Of a stretch of DNA of 50,619 nucleotides, positions 34,655 to 45,260 are shown in pieces; within the stretch, counting starts at the first letter, position 1; every line of letters starts with the position of its first letter. The notes beneath the pieces are model-generated. The model was not told where the DNA came from, did not search any database, and saw nothing but the letters and a program-made list of their open reading frames with translations. Location of the stretch: NCBI GenBank assembly GCA_018398765.1, contig JAHBMJ010001550.1:60580-111198 (forward strand), written 5' to 3'. A program made the position numbers and the translations under genes. Origin of the DNA: Chromera velia (Eukaryota > Sar > Chromeraceae).

Positions 34655-34686
34655 GGTATGATATTTGGTATACCAAATATCATACC
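34655..34686. repeat. Perfect 32-bp palindrome
   Basis: The 16-bp arm GGTATGATATTTGGTA is followed without spacer by its exact inverse. A degraded relative is at about 31672-31708, on the other side of the small LTR element. Both sit in AT-rich sequence that may be the pre-existing host of the LTR insertion. Confidence 0.92.
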
Positions 34687-35049
34687 TAAAAATTGCAAAA
34701 AAAAAACTGCCAAATATCATATATACAATACCAAAAAATATTTTTTAATTCCAAAAGTCACACCACAAAATATTTTTAGGAACATGTGATATAATTTTTA
34801 GAATTGTCAAATATTAATATCAATAAATAGATTCCAATTATTATACCCCAAATACCAAATATACACATTAATTGCCAAATATTATATTGCTAAAAGTGCA
34901 GTGTGGGTAGGGATGTCGGAGTTCTTCAAATTTTGGGGGGGGGGATTGATGTAACGCTAAAATAGGTACAAGAAATCGGATTACGACGTGCGTGCATCAC
35001 TGCGGCTGCGTCACTACCGGCTATTAATTAATTGGGTATACTTTAATCG
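34687..35049. other. AT-rich sequence, no gene
   Basis: AT-rich DNA without coding features. A segment at about 34860-34920 (GCCAAATATTATATTG, then GCAGTGTGGGTAGGGATG) is an inverse relative of 31115-31160, so more copies of the short inverted-repeat family are present in decayed form. Confidence 0.3.
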
Positions 35050-35453
35050 TCGCCTCAGGGGGCAGCTCAGCTCTGCTGAGATCAACCATTTTTTAATTTT
35101 TTGGGGGGGGGGTTGCTTCTATCTCTGTCTATCACGGTGTCACCCAATTTTGTGACCTAAATTCCAAAATGTGTCCCTCAAGCAACTCGTACGGAGCCAT
35201 GATTATTTAATTACTTTGCACATGCGTGTCTTTCAAGTAACTCACACCGAGTTGCAAGTGCATGCTCACGCGGTCCCGAAAAGCATACTTCATGCGCGTT
35301 GCCATGGCCCCCGCCCCATGCATGCATGCACCTGTACAAGATATACCTAAGCCCCCGATGGTGCGCATCAATCAAATTTACGGAATTTGCGGACCCCCTA
35401 AAGGGCCTTCCAAGGCACTCACCCAACTGGTTGGGTGTATCTCATTTAATTAT
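35050..35453. mobile_element. Short inverted-repeat element, copy 2 (inverted, truncated)
   Basis: Starts CGCCTCAGGGGGCAGCTCAG and follows the reverse complement of 31058-31631, with an internal deletion and without the far inverted end. It lies in opposite orientation to copy 1, about 3.4 kb away. Confidence 0.65.
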
Positions 35454-36670
35454 AAGCTTTTCCGTTGGATCGAATGAGTGACACCCAAAATGTCCAAAAC
35501 TTGAGACACACACTCTTTTTTATGGTCAAAAAGCCCTTGCTTTATCCCTCCTGTCCAGCCGCCTTGTGGTTACCATATCCAGACAGAAGGTAAAGCGAGG
35601 ACAAGAACCTTAGAGAAACTCTAGAGAAGGAACGTGAGCAACACTAACTTAGGCAACAGTTTACAGAAGGTTTAGCTCTAGAGCGATCTGGTATTCCAAT
35701 CAGCTGGCTCCATTCTATCATTGCACAATTTCTACTTATGCTTCTCTCTGTTCCTCTCTCTCAGAGTCTCAGACTCCCGATCTATGCCAAACAGACATCA
35801 GACTCAAACGATGCTATCCGTTGCTCAAGTGACATGTTGCATGCTTAAATACAAAGGTCAGACTCGATTTCAACGACTTTGATCGACATGCGCGACACGT
35901 ACAAAGCAAAGCGCGGCGGCGGAATATGGCGCGGCACGCTGGCTCACTCAGTCACAGCGCATGCGAAGGCTCAAAGGACGGCACCATAGGGTAGGACTCC
36001 ACACCCTCATGCATATAGTATAGGGCCCGAGGCCCATTTTGAACTGCCATCCAAGTTTAATGTTTAGTGCCGTGGCCTTTTATCAAACACTCTTATACAA
36101 TGTCAATATATTGCTATGTTTTTTCACGGTGTCTACGCGTTCCTGGCTAAATAATAGTGCACGCGCTTCCTAAGCAAAAGGTCTTAGGTTCAATTCCGAA
36201 CGACATCGTTTTTTGTAATTTCCGAAATTTGTGATACACACTCTTTTTCACGATATTTCGCGATCGAAATTAGGAAACTGAACTGCCACCCGAGTCATAA
36301 ACTAAAGGCCCCAGGTTTGATTCCAAACCGGCATCCCCCCGCACTTATACCGAGCCCTGCGGTATATGGCTTGGAAAGCGTAGCTGAGGAGCACTTACAA
36401 AAAGTTGAGGTGGGAGGCCTCAAATGTCAACGTACGTGCTGAATTTCCGATTAAAAAACTGCATAACACACGCAATTTCATCATTGCCCCAGAAATATCG
36501 CTGAGAGGGCACTTAACAAAACTTGAGCACTTCCGATTCCAGTTAATTCTGAGTCTAAAGTTAATTTCGCTTTCTAGGCCATTTGTACAGAGTGCGTCAG
36601 ATCTGAGGAGCTTGTGGAGCGGATATCGTGCATTTCCTCATGCACGAAAATCGATTTATACACTGCGTAC
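35454..36670. other. Intergenic region with two tRNA-like fragments
   Basis: No protein gene is supported. At about 36129-36205 a tRNA-like stretch has a candidate CCT anticodon loop (TTCCTAA) and a B-box GGTTCAATTCC at 36187-36197. At about 36275-36335 another has a CAT-type loop (TCATAAA) and a B-box-like GGTTTGATTCC at 36314-36324. Stems pair poorly in both. They look like decayed tRNA genes or tRNA-derived SINE pieces rather than working genes. Confidence 0.4.
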
Positions 36671-37250
36671 AGTAGAAACATGAACGTACCTGCACACTCT
36701 CTATTCAAGTCAGATTCCTCCTCCGAATACAAGCGGCTTCTCTCGGACCGAGACAGAATTCTCCACTGCCCGGAGACTTGGATAGTGCAACCTTGAGCCA
36801 GACCGGCTCTAGAAATCTCACACAAGAATTCCCTATTCCTAGATGACCTCTAAGGATGAGAATAGGGGCTGACAGAAGCTCTTCACTCAGAACACATAAG
36901 GTATGACGAACCACGCTAGTGCTATCGGTCCATACTTCTATCTGTCTTTACTTCTGTCTGACCGCCAGGGAAATTCCTTCCATAAATTTCCCGTAACATA
37001 CACCTACCAGCTAGTGGACCCTGACCGGGCTGCCAGCTGTACTGCCATCCAAGCCGCGTGCACGTCATGTCAGCCCAGACCATGCATGATGTATTCCAGT
37101 GCTGGAACCGCTGGTTATCCTAGAATGCATGCATCAGAATCCCACGTGAGGCTCCCTTGTCCAGCTTGCTCTGCCCAGGTACGCTCTTGCGCGGCATGTA
37201 TCCCCAGGCCGGTGATGTTGGTCGTGCCCCCCCGATCCCGTGGATTCACA
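36671..37250 (-). repeat. 3' LTR of the copia-like element
   Basis: 580 bp direct repeat of 44113-44691. Its outer edge abuts CGTAC. The inner edge is preceded (minus-strand sense) by GTGTGGGGGTG, a weak polypurine tract. Confidence 0.88.
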
Positions 37251-37816
37251 CACCCCCACACGAGTCTGCGCTTACCAGGCCTGGCTCTCCACCAGACCTC
37301 CACCCCCCAGCTGGTCTGCTGAGGAGCGACATGTGAAATCCTGAGGCTACTTCTACTTTGCACAATAGTACAACGTCAAACACGCATCATTTCACGCATG
37401 TAGATGTATAGGGCCGGGAGAGAGGGACGGAACAGAAAGAGAACCTCATTTATTTTAACGCCCCTCCCTTTATTCTTCCCCCCATGCCTCACTAAGGCAT
37501 GCGCCCTTTCCTGTTCCATCGTTCTTTCCCTCCTGATTGCGGAAGACACAGCAGACCTGTTGGATGGAAACAAAGGGAGGAACTGTCCATACCAGTCATT
37601 CATTCCTTTATTTCTTTTCAACAGGCTGCCGTGCAGGGTCTACCACTCATTGCGAAGAAAAGGCAAACGGGCATAACTGAATGTAGAAGGCCGGTACTCC
37701 ATCATTCCTGCGATGGCAACCTCAAACTAACTTCAATTCCCCATTATTCCTTTTATTCCTGCATAGTGCCAGAACCCTCTACCAAACCTGCAGGGGCCTA
37801 TTGGAACTACCTGACC

Positions 37817-39540
37817 TCATGCCAGCTCTTCTCCCCACCAAGCACACTTAGTAAGGACGTTGGCCATCTGGAGGTTACGGGAGATCCACCAGAGGGTGGC
37901 ACCAAGGGCCTTGGTCTCCTAGATACAGAAATCCAGGCACCCCTGCATGCTATTGGTATGATCCAAATCTGTAGCCCTAGATCTCATCTGGTCATACACA
38001 GGCCCGCAATCAATATGGATGAAGACAGGGGGGCCCGGCTTGCAGTTCCAGAGCTGGGCTATAAGCGCAATCACCCTCCCCACCTTCTTCATACATGACT
38101 CCACCGCTATCAGCTCCCCCGCTATGCCACTGGAGATCTTTTTGGAGGTACGGGCTATGTGGTGGTGCACCTAATTGTCAAGGAGGTCCTCTCCTACTTT
38201 CACACCCTGCTTCTCTGCAAGGATACGGACTACCCAGCCTAACCGGCCGGAGTAGGTCTTGGCATGGAAGCCACAGTCCATATAAATGTGAATGTGGAGA
38301 GTCCTCCCCACAGATGAGTACTGTCTCCCTTCCTGCCCTGCGTTCAGCATGTCAAGGAGTCTGACCACTCCTTTAAAAACTTTCCGAGTTGGGCGGGTGA
38401 CGGATTTTGCTGCTATGGATGCCCAGACGGTACGGAGGGGGTTCAACCTAATAGCCCACTGGAGGGTGCCCAATGCAGCCCGTAAAGGACCCTCCCAGTG
38501 TGGGTTTCCCTCTTCCCCCTCATCAACTTCAATGTTCTTCTGGGTAAGCGCGCGCATGCAGAAGAGTCGTTTCTCTCCAAGAAGAGATCACAGCGTGTCC
38601 GTATTGCACTGCTGCAGGTATGACTCCTGCGATAGTACAATATCCCCCCCATACTCCCACTCGATGTCAATCTCTAAAAACTTCTTGGTGCTACTGGGGA
38701 CAATGAAGATACGGCTGCCAAACCCGAGTTCGGCATACAGGCGTATCATCAGGGGATCGAGGGTCTTCTTATCCGAACCGGCAAGAAGATCGTCGATCCA
38801 TGACATAATAACAGCCTGCGTGTTGCCTTGCTTGTCTTACTTAACAGCAAGGCCCGTCTCCACCTTCTCAAACCCCTCCTTCTTCAGCACACCCAACAAC
38901 TTTGCATCAAAGAGGGCGGCAGCACACGGCAGCCCGTAAAGACCCATCTCAACCAGATAGATCTTTCCAGACATAAACTGCTTTGCCTTCTCTCGGAGGA
39001 CCGCCCACTGCTCGGCAGTGACGTCCTCAAAGGGGTACTCTTTGGAGATGGCGGGGAGGCTATCAGGGATCAGAGCCCCGATGCGCTCGCGGTTGTGATC
39101 CTTGGAGGTAAGGAATGCTGCTATTATATTTGCCGCATCCATCTCGTACCCCATGGAAACATAGAAAAGGGTCATGGTGGCAATAATCCAAAGTGGAGGG
39201 ATGCCCACGTAGGTGTCCACCTTTCCGAATCGGTGGTCAGTGAACCCCTTGCCGAAGAACGGAGCCTTCAGTTTCCTCGGCTTCCGCTCCTGCTCCTTCC
39301 AGGTCAAGCGCCACCCCATCTTGACGATGGCTTTTACCTCTTTCCGAGTGACTTCCTTGCCAAAGACATCGTTTCCTACGATATTCTTGGCTTACTCAGA
39401 CAGGCAGGCCTTGTCAAAGGCCCCAGATGCCACGTCATCGGCCGTGGCGGGCACCTGGGTGCTCCCCTTCTTAAACCCCCTCACTGCTTCGGCTGCTTCG
39501 TCGGACATCTGGTAAGTCTAGTAGCTAGAATTTCTTAATC
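37817..39540 (-). pseudogene. Copia-type reverse transcriptase/RNase H region, interrupted
   Basis: One minus-strand frame runs about 1.7 kb without a frameshift. It contains a GKGFTDHRFG-type segment, DAANIIAAFLTS (the DVxxAFLxG position), KIYLVEMGLYGLPCAAALF, WIDDLLAG (the YVDD position), an RNase H-like stretch (HHHIARTSKKISSGIAGELI, then HIDCGPVYDQ) and finally NLQMANVLTK. In-frame stops are TAG at 39518, TAA at 39392, TAA at 38837, TGA at 38588, TAG at 38171 and TAG at 37919 (plus-strand coordinate of the lowest base). The TGA at 37817 lies after the last motif and could be the true end. Confidence 0.83.
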
Positions 39541-40450
39541 CTCTTCAGACAGCCGAGGAATTTTGACCACACCAACATGCATTATCAGTTTCCGGCACGC
39601 GAAACGGAGGCTTACAAGGCTATCATAAGGCATACGAGCAATACATACAGCGATCGATCGGCAAAAATGCATATGAATGCAACTGCATGCATACAAACGA
39701 ATAATTAAATATATGCATGCATACATACAAAGATCAGCACGTGTAGATGCATAACGCAAGCATGCGTGCAAGGATGTATCGATCGCCTCATATACTGTAA
39801 CACTGCCCGAAACACCAAACAGCCTTTGTTCTAGCCCACCTATCCACACCCCGTCGGTCTGCCACTGTTATTTGTCTATCGCTGTTGGCTTGATTGGCAA
39901 TGTATGAATGATCAAACAGGCCAACATTTGCGAAGAAGGAAAAAAGTTCTCTATGGTAAGTATTTATTTGCAGTTGTTATCAAGAAAATGTTAGAGAGAC
40001 GAAAAGAAAGAAGGCAAATAGGAATGCATATAGAAAAAAGAAATAGCGGAGGCGAGAAAAGGAAGAAAGTCAAGAAGTAAGGAAAGAATAATTCCAAAGA
40101 AGGAAAAAGGAAGAGAACCTCAGGGAGTCCAATCCTAAAAAAGGCCCCCAATAGCCAATATAACTTCTCTAACGATCCTCAATATAACTATCTGGATAGG
40201 CCCCCTCTTCCAAGGGGCACCTTTGTTCGACCGGGCCCCTTTCAGACCCGTCGCTGGAGTGGTGCTAGGCCCACTTAGTCTACCTGCCCCGGCAGCCCCC
40301 CTTTTTTCATCTTCAGAGGAGGAGGAAGCCTCCTCCTGAGTGTCAAAACGGAGGACCCTGAGGGTGTTCAACTTCAAAAAGTTGGCAAAGAATGCCTTCA
40401 CCCTCCCCCCTGTAGGACCTCTTCTGGGTTTTGCTTATCCCCTCTGACTT

Positions 40451-43400
40451 CTATATAGCTCTGACTTTTTCGGCTGCTTCTTTGTCTGGAGGTCCCCCCT
40501 ATTGGGAGACCTGGACCTCATCCTGCGCTTAAGCTGAAGGTGGAGGGGTCAAACCGGACCTTGCTACTCCCTGGGGAGGGGTTTTGCTGCCCCTACTGCC
40601 TTCTCTAACCCCTCTGGTAGCAGAAACCCTCCCCCCAGAGGAATCAACACAGACAGGATCGAAACTCACTTCCCCGTCCTTCACTTCATCAAGGATAACA
40701 ACCCCGTCCCCACTAACCTCTTGCGGTCCCCTTCCTCCTAGGGGATGTACGTCGATCTCCTGGACCTCATCCTTGGACTCCTCGGTGACCTCTCCATCCG
40801 TATCCCCGGGAAGGGCCTGCTCCCCCACTTCCTGGAGGACAATGTCAATGTCATCAGGCTCCTCAACCTTTTGAACTTTCTCCTCCCTCGGCATCTAATC
40901 TGGTGGTAGACGCGGGACTTGAGAGGCATGGGTGAGCCTCCCATATACACACCCTCAGGTATGTGTCTGTCAGCCAGATCGAAGTACTCGAAGATGTTCC
41001 TCTTCCTCACCGTGCCATCAAAGTAACCCATTTTGAAGTCACAGAGATGGGTGGAGTTGGGGTCTGGACAGAGTGTGGAAACGCTGATCTTTTATGCTAA
41101 ATTCCCCGACACCAGAACGGCCCCCACCTCTCCCTTTCGATCCACCACAGCCCCCTTCGAAACCTAGGATGCCTGAGCTTGCATGATGCAGCTCGTCTAC
41201 GCTGGGGACTAGGGGATTCCCCATCAAAGACGGGAACGGATTGGTCACTCCCGCAGAGTTCACCCGCTTATCCTAGTCACTCTGCCACGGTCCCCCTACC
41301 TCTCCTTCTGATATGTCAACAAAGTTGACATTAGATAGGATAGACATGGCGGGACTAGGTGGGGATGGCTACCCAGCAGCAGGGTTTGCAAACATATGTC
41401 TACGAGTCCTACGGGAGTAAGACCGAGGGTCAATGATCGGGCCTATTTAGGGAGAGGACGTTCGACTCTCCCACTCATGCAGACTAGGTGAGACCTGCTG
41501 GTAGCGGTTTTGGAACTCAATCTGCTGTAGCCCTTCTATGATGAAGTGCTGACCAGCGACTTTCGGAGCTCCTTTCCACTTAAATCCGTACGCATCCCTC
41601 ATGGCAGCCCCAGCTGCGGACACCTGAGGGAGCGCCCACCAGAAGGTTTGGTCCAGCCAATGGGGTTTCGGACTTCCATCTGGGTTGGTATATTCATGCC
41701 CTGGATTATCCTTTCTTACAGCCTCCAACCTAGCGCCCCACCGGCAGTTGGTGCTAAGGGGAGAGGAAACAGGAGGGGACACATCCGGACCTGAATGAGG
41801 GGTTAACACCTCTGAGGTGCCGAAGATTGGCTCAAATTGGGCAATTGACGGAGATGCATGCCCATAAGGCCCCTCTTAAGGGTAGTACTTCCACGGACAA
41901 TACCCTACCTTCCTCTAGTATATAACCTCTTTGCCCTGCCACTTCTTCGGGAGGGGCCTCCAATCCCTATTCTGCGGGTGGACCAGACCGAAACCTACCT
42001 CTCCATAGTACTTAAGACCTGAGCCATTGGGGTGGATAGTCTCCTTGACCGCCCTATTGTGCTCAGGACCGTCTATCAGCCCTGTCTCCCACGCACGATA
42101 AACATGAGGAGGCGGAGGAATGCACTCCTACCTACAAGATCCAGCTTCCGGCAGGATCTGTGGACTTTCTTCACCTGACTCTTCCGTCGGGTAGCGAAGG
42201 GATCCTCTTTCCTCCCGGTCCAGCACCCGCGACCTCTGAACCTTCCTAATGAACCTTCTCTTTCCTCCTGCCCCTATCCTTATCTGCCTTCCCTCCTGCA
42301 GGCTTCTCTTGCACCTGAAACCTCACCTTCTTCCCCCACGACGCCTCTGAAACGTCCCTGAAGGAAGACTTACGGGTCCTTCCGTTCAGGAAGATCCTTG
42401 ACCCCACAAACACCGCCATCCCCTCCCTGACCCTGATGTATAGGTTAGGGAATACACAGTCAATGAACTCTATGAGCTGTACACCCTAACCCAACGACTC
42501 CCTCCCCCCCGACTAACCAGCACCTCCCTGAGGCTGCCTCAGCATCAACTGACCACCTCCACTACCTGAGGTGCCAGGATCCCGAGACGATCGAGGTCTT
42601 TCTTCTCCTTCCTGCTGATCTTGCCCATCGGATTCCGGAGGATCAGCCTCAGAAGGAGGCTGAGGATCATCCTCATCCTCGACGACGTTACTGCGAGGGT
42701 TGAAACCTGCCCCCCGACTATCCTTTCAACTGTTGATCAGATCGTTGGGAATGCCCTCCCCAGCCACCGCTGCCCAGATCTCGTAAGGTACGAGACCGTT
42801 CAGATGGTAGGTGTTGACGTAGGTGACAATGAGGTCGATGCAGGATAGGAGTTCCTAGAAGGATGTGTACTTGACTTCCCGTATACACTTTCCCAGGATC
42901 CAGAAGCACAGCATACGCTCCTGTTTCTCCACCATGTGGATAAAGGACTGGGTGAGAGCTACGTAGGTATAGTCTCTCAGTTCTAGGAGGTTCTGAGGAC
43001 GGTTTGCCAATATCTTCTCAAACGTGAGAAATGGCACGTCCTCCCCCCCGGACCTAACCCCTGCAGGGAGGCCAGCTGATGTATCTGTAGCAGCCCTCTG
43101 CACCCCACCCGTACCTTCCTCATGTTTAACTTCCTCCTCCCCCTCTCCCACTTCTCCCTTCACCTATACTGTAACACCGTCTTCCTAGCCGTCTTCATCT
43201 TTGATGGTGATGGTAGGATTGGCGGTTGCAAGGGCGGAGGAATAATTGGTAATCATACGCTTGGCTGCTTTTAGGGGTGTCTCAGCAGAAGAGATCAAAC
43301 CAATGATACTTTCGGACATGTTGATCTCCGTTGTTAATACCGATCCCTCTTGCTCTCCTAGAGGAAGAAAGACGGTGGCACCCTCCCCTAACATCAATGT

Positions 43401-44174
43401 CAGGACAGCTCGCACAGCCTGCAACAGCTGAGCCTGATGCTGCTCAACGTAGTTGGGAGGGAGAACTGAGGGAATAGAGAGAGATGGTAAAGTGACCATT
43501 GCCGGCTCCCCCTGATCCTCAACCTCTAGAGGGTGATCCTTCTTCCGTAACGGAGGAAGGAGTCCATCAGGAACGTCTAGGTAAGATCCCTGTCCCCCAT
43601 AACCAAAGGTAGGGATGGTTAGCTTCTCCCTCCACCCTATTATCTTTGAGGTACAGAGCATATAAATGGAGTGGGAGAGTGCCTAGTAAGCAGTGAGGTA
43701 GGCAGCTAAGGGGGATCGGTCGTACCCTCCCAAATCTACGATCGATTGCCACCTCGCCATGACTGCTACCAAGACACGGAGAATCTTGATGGCGCCTCTC
43801 AGAGCGTTGACCTCCACTGCTGCTACCTGTAAAAGGCGGGCTCGTTCTGCTCTCTCTTTATTGGGGGCCTTGGCCGCCAGCTTTATCCGATACTCAGCGG
43901 CATACATCCTGATACCCTGCATCCACCTGAGCCAGATGGTTTCCGAGTTGATAGACTCCAACTGGAGGACTTGTCGTGTCCCCAGTAGGTCATCACTCAG
44001 TGTAGGGATCATGTTAATGACACCGCGAACCTGTACGAAAGTAGCATGCAAGTCAGGTGGAAGTGTGTGAGTATTTGCTGTGTGACTGGAGGGACTCGCC
44101 TCAGACGGCACCAGTAGAAATATGAACGTACCTGCATGCTCTCTATTCAAGTCAGATTCCTCATCCGGATACAA
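40451..44174 (-). pseudogene. Gag-like region of the copia-like element, interrupted
   Basis: Coding-like minus-strand sequence. The frame starting in the 5' LTR region is open from 44174 to at least 42490. It is interrupted by TAG at 43683, 43185, 43164, 42855, 42513 and 42486, and by one TGA at 42726. A frameshift near 42250 leads to a second long frame to about 41040, with TAG at 42128, 41915, 41369 and 41273 and TAA at 41876 and 41447. A third stretch (40894-40450) has TAA at 40529 and TAG at 40499 and 40451. The proteins are helical and then acidic/Pro-rich. No zinc knuckle was recognised, so gag is assigned by position. Confidence 0.6.
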
Positions 44175-44691
44175 GCGGCTTGTCTCGGACCGAAACAGAA
44201 TTTTCCACTGCCCAGAGACTTGAACGGTGCAACATTGAGCTAGACCGGCTCTAGAATCTCACACAAGAATTCCGTATCCCTAGATGACCTCTAGGGATGA
44301 GAATAGGGGCTGACAGAAGCTCTTCACTCAGAACACATAAGGTATGACGAACCATGCTAGTACTATCGGTCCATACTTCTATCTATCTTTACTTCTGTCT
44401 GACTGCCAGGGAAATTCCTTCCATGAATTTCCCGTGACACACACCTACCAGCTAGTGGACCCCAACCAGGCCGCCAGCTGTATTGCCATCCGAGCCGCGT
44501 ACACGTTATGTCAGCCCAGACCATGCATGATGCATTCCAGTGCCGGAACCGCTGGCTATCCTGGAATGCGTGCGTCAGAGTCCCGCGCGAGGCTCCTCTG
44601 TCCGGCTCGCTCCGCCCAGGTACTCTCTTGCACGGCGTGTATCCCCGGGGCGGTGGTGCTGGTCGTGCCCCCCCGATCCCGCGGATTCACA
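44113..44691 (-). repeat. 5' LTR of the copia-like element
   Basis: 579 bp direct repeat of 36671-37250, followed on its outer side by the target duplication CGTAC. One single-base deletion relative to the other LTR is visible near 44251. Confidence 0.88.
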
Positions 44692-45260
44692 CGTACGTGT
44701 ATAAAAAGGCGGGGGCCACGGTGTCACCCATTCGTCAGACATGCAGCTAGCGGCCCCACAGATTTACCGTGCGCTGCATGCATGACTCTGATAATCCTTT
44801 GGAATCATATTCTCAATCTGAGGAGTAATGTATAAGTCGACAGTATATATGTCGACAGTGATAAATCCCGAAACTCGTACAAAAGGGCTTATTTTTCGTT
44901 TTGATTTTGCGACTGAAAAGCAAAAAACTCAAATATAATCAACCGCAACTTTGGGAAATCAAACTTGTCCCGAGAATATTCCTTCGTGCTCGCTGCGCGC
45001 ATGCGCATGGCCTGGTCAAACAGTCAAAGTGTCTCAGACTTGCTTCTTCACGGTCAAGTTTCTGTTGTTGTTCTTCATGCTTGCAGCAATCAAAGTGATC
45101 TCACTGCATATCTTAACAGAGCGTCCACATCTTCCACTCAGCCTGCACCACTGAAGCTTTGACCTTTCCAACAGACACCAAGGTCCCAACTCGTGTCAAG
45201 TCAAGTGAGCAACACTAGGTGTCGTGAACCACTCCTTCTTGCTTGTTGTAAGCAGTCACC
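44692..45260. promoter_or_regulatory. Upstream region of the mannose-1-phosphate guanylyltransferase gene
   Basis: No gene is seen. A TATAAAAAGG motif at about 44700-44709 lies immediately outside the copia insertion and is TATA-box-like, but it is about 550 bp from the start codon, so its link to the gene is unproven. If it is the promoter, the retroelement landed directly against it. Confidence 0.25.

Larger units (their letters stand above)
36671..44691 (-). mobile_element. Ty1/copia-like LTR retrotransposon, complete but degenerate
   Basis: About 8.0 kb. LTRs of 580 and 579 bp (36671-37250 and 44113-44691) are flanked by a perfect 5-bp duplication CGTAC (36666-36670 and 44692-44696). Read on the minus strand, the LTR starts TGTGAATCC. 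The sequence just inside the 5' LTR, GGTGCCGTCTGAGGCG after a terminal T, suits a TGG-type primer site. Gag-like regions come first (44174 to about 40150) and reverse transcriptase and RNase H later (about 39540-37817). The RT motif WIDDLLAG and the C-terminal MANVLTK motif fit Ty1/copia. Integrase was not clearly located; it may be lost in the damaged middle. Old insertion: the LTRs differ at roughly one site in ten by eye, mostly transitions. Confidence 0.88.

Noticed and set aside
37817-44174. Host-wide reassignment of TAG/TAA to glutamine
   Set aside because: The GDP-mannose enzyme, kinase and LRR protein end at TAG and the protease at TAA. At least the GDP-mannose enzyme ends exactly where its family normally does.
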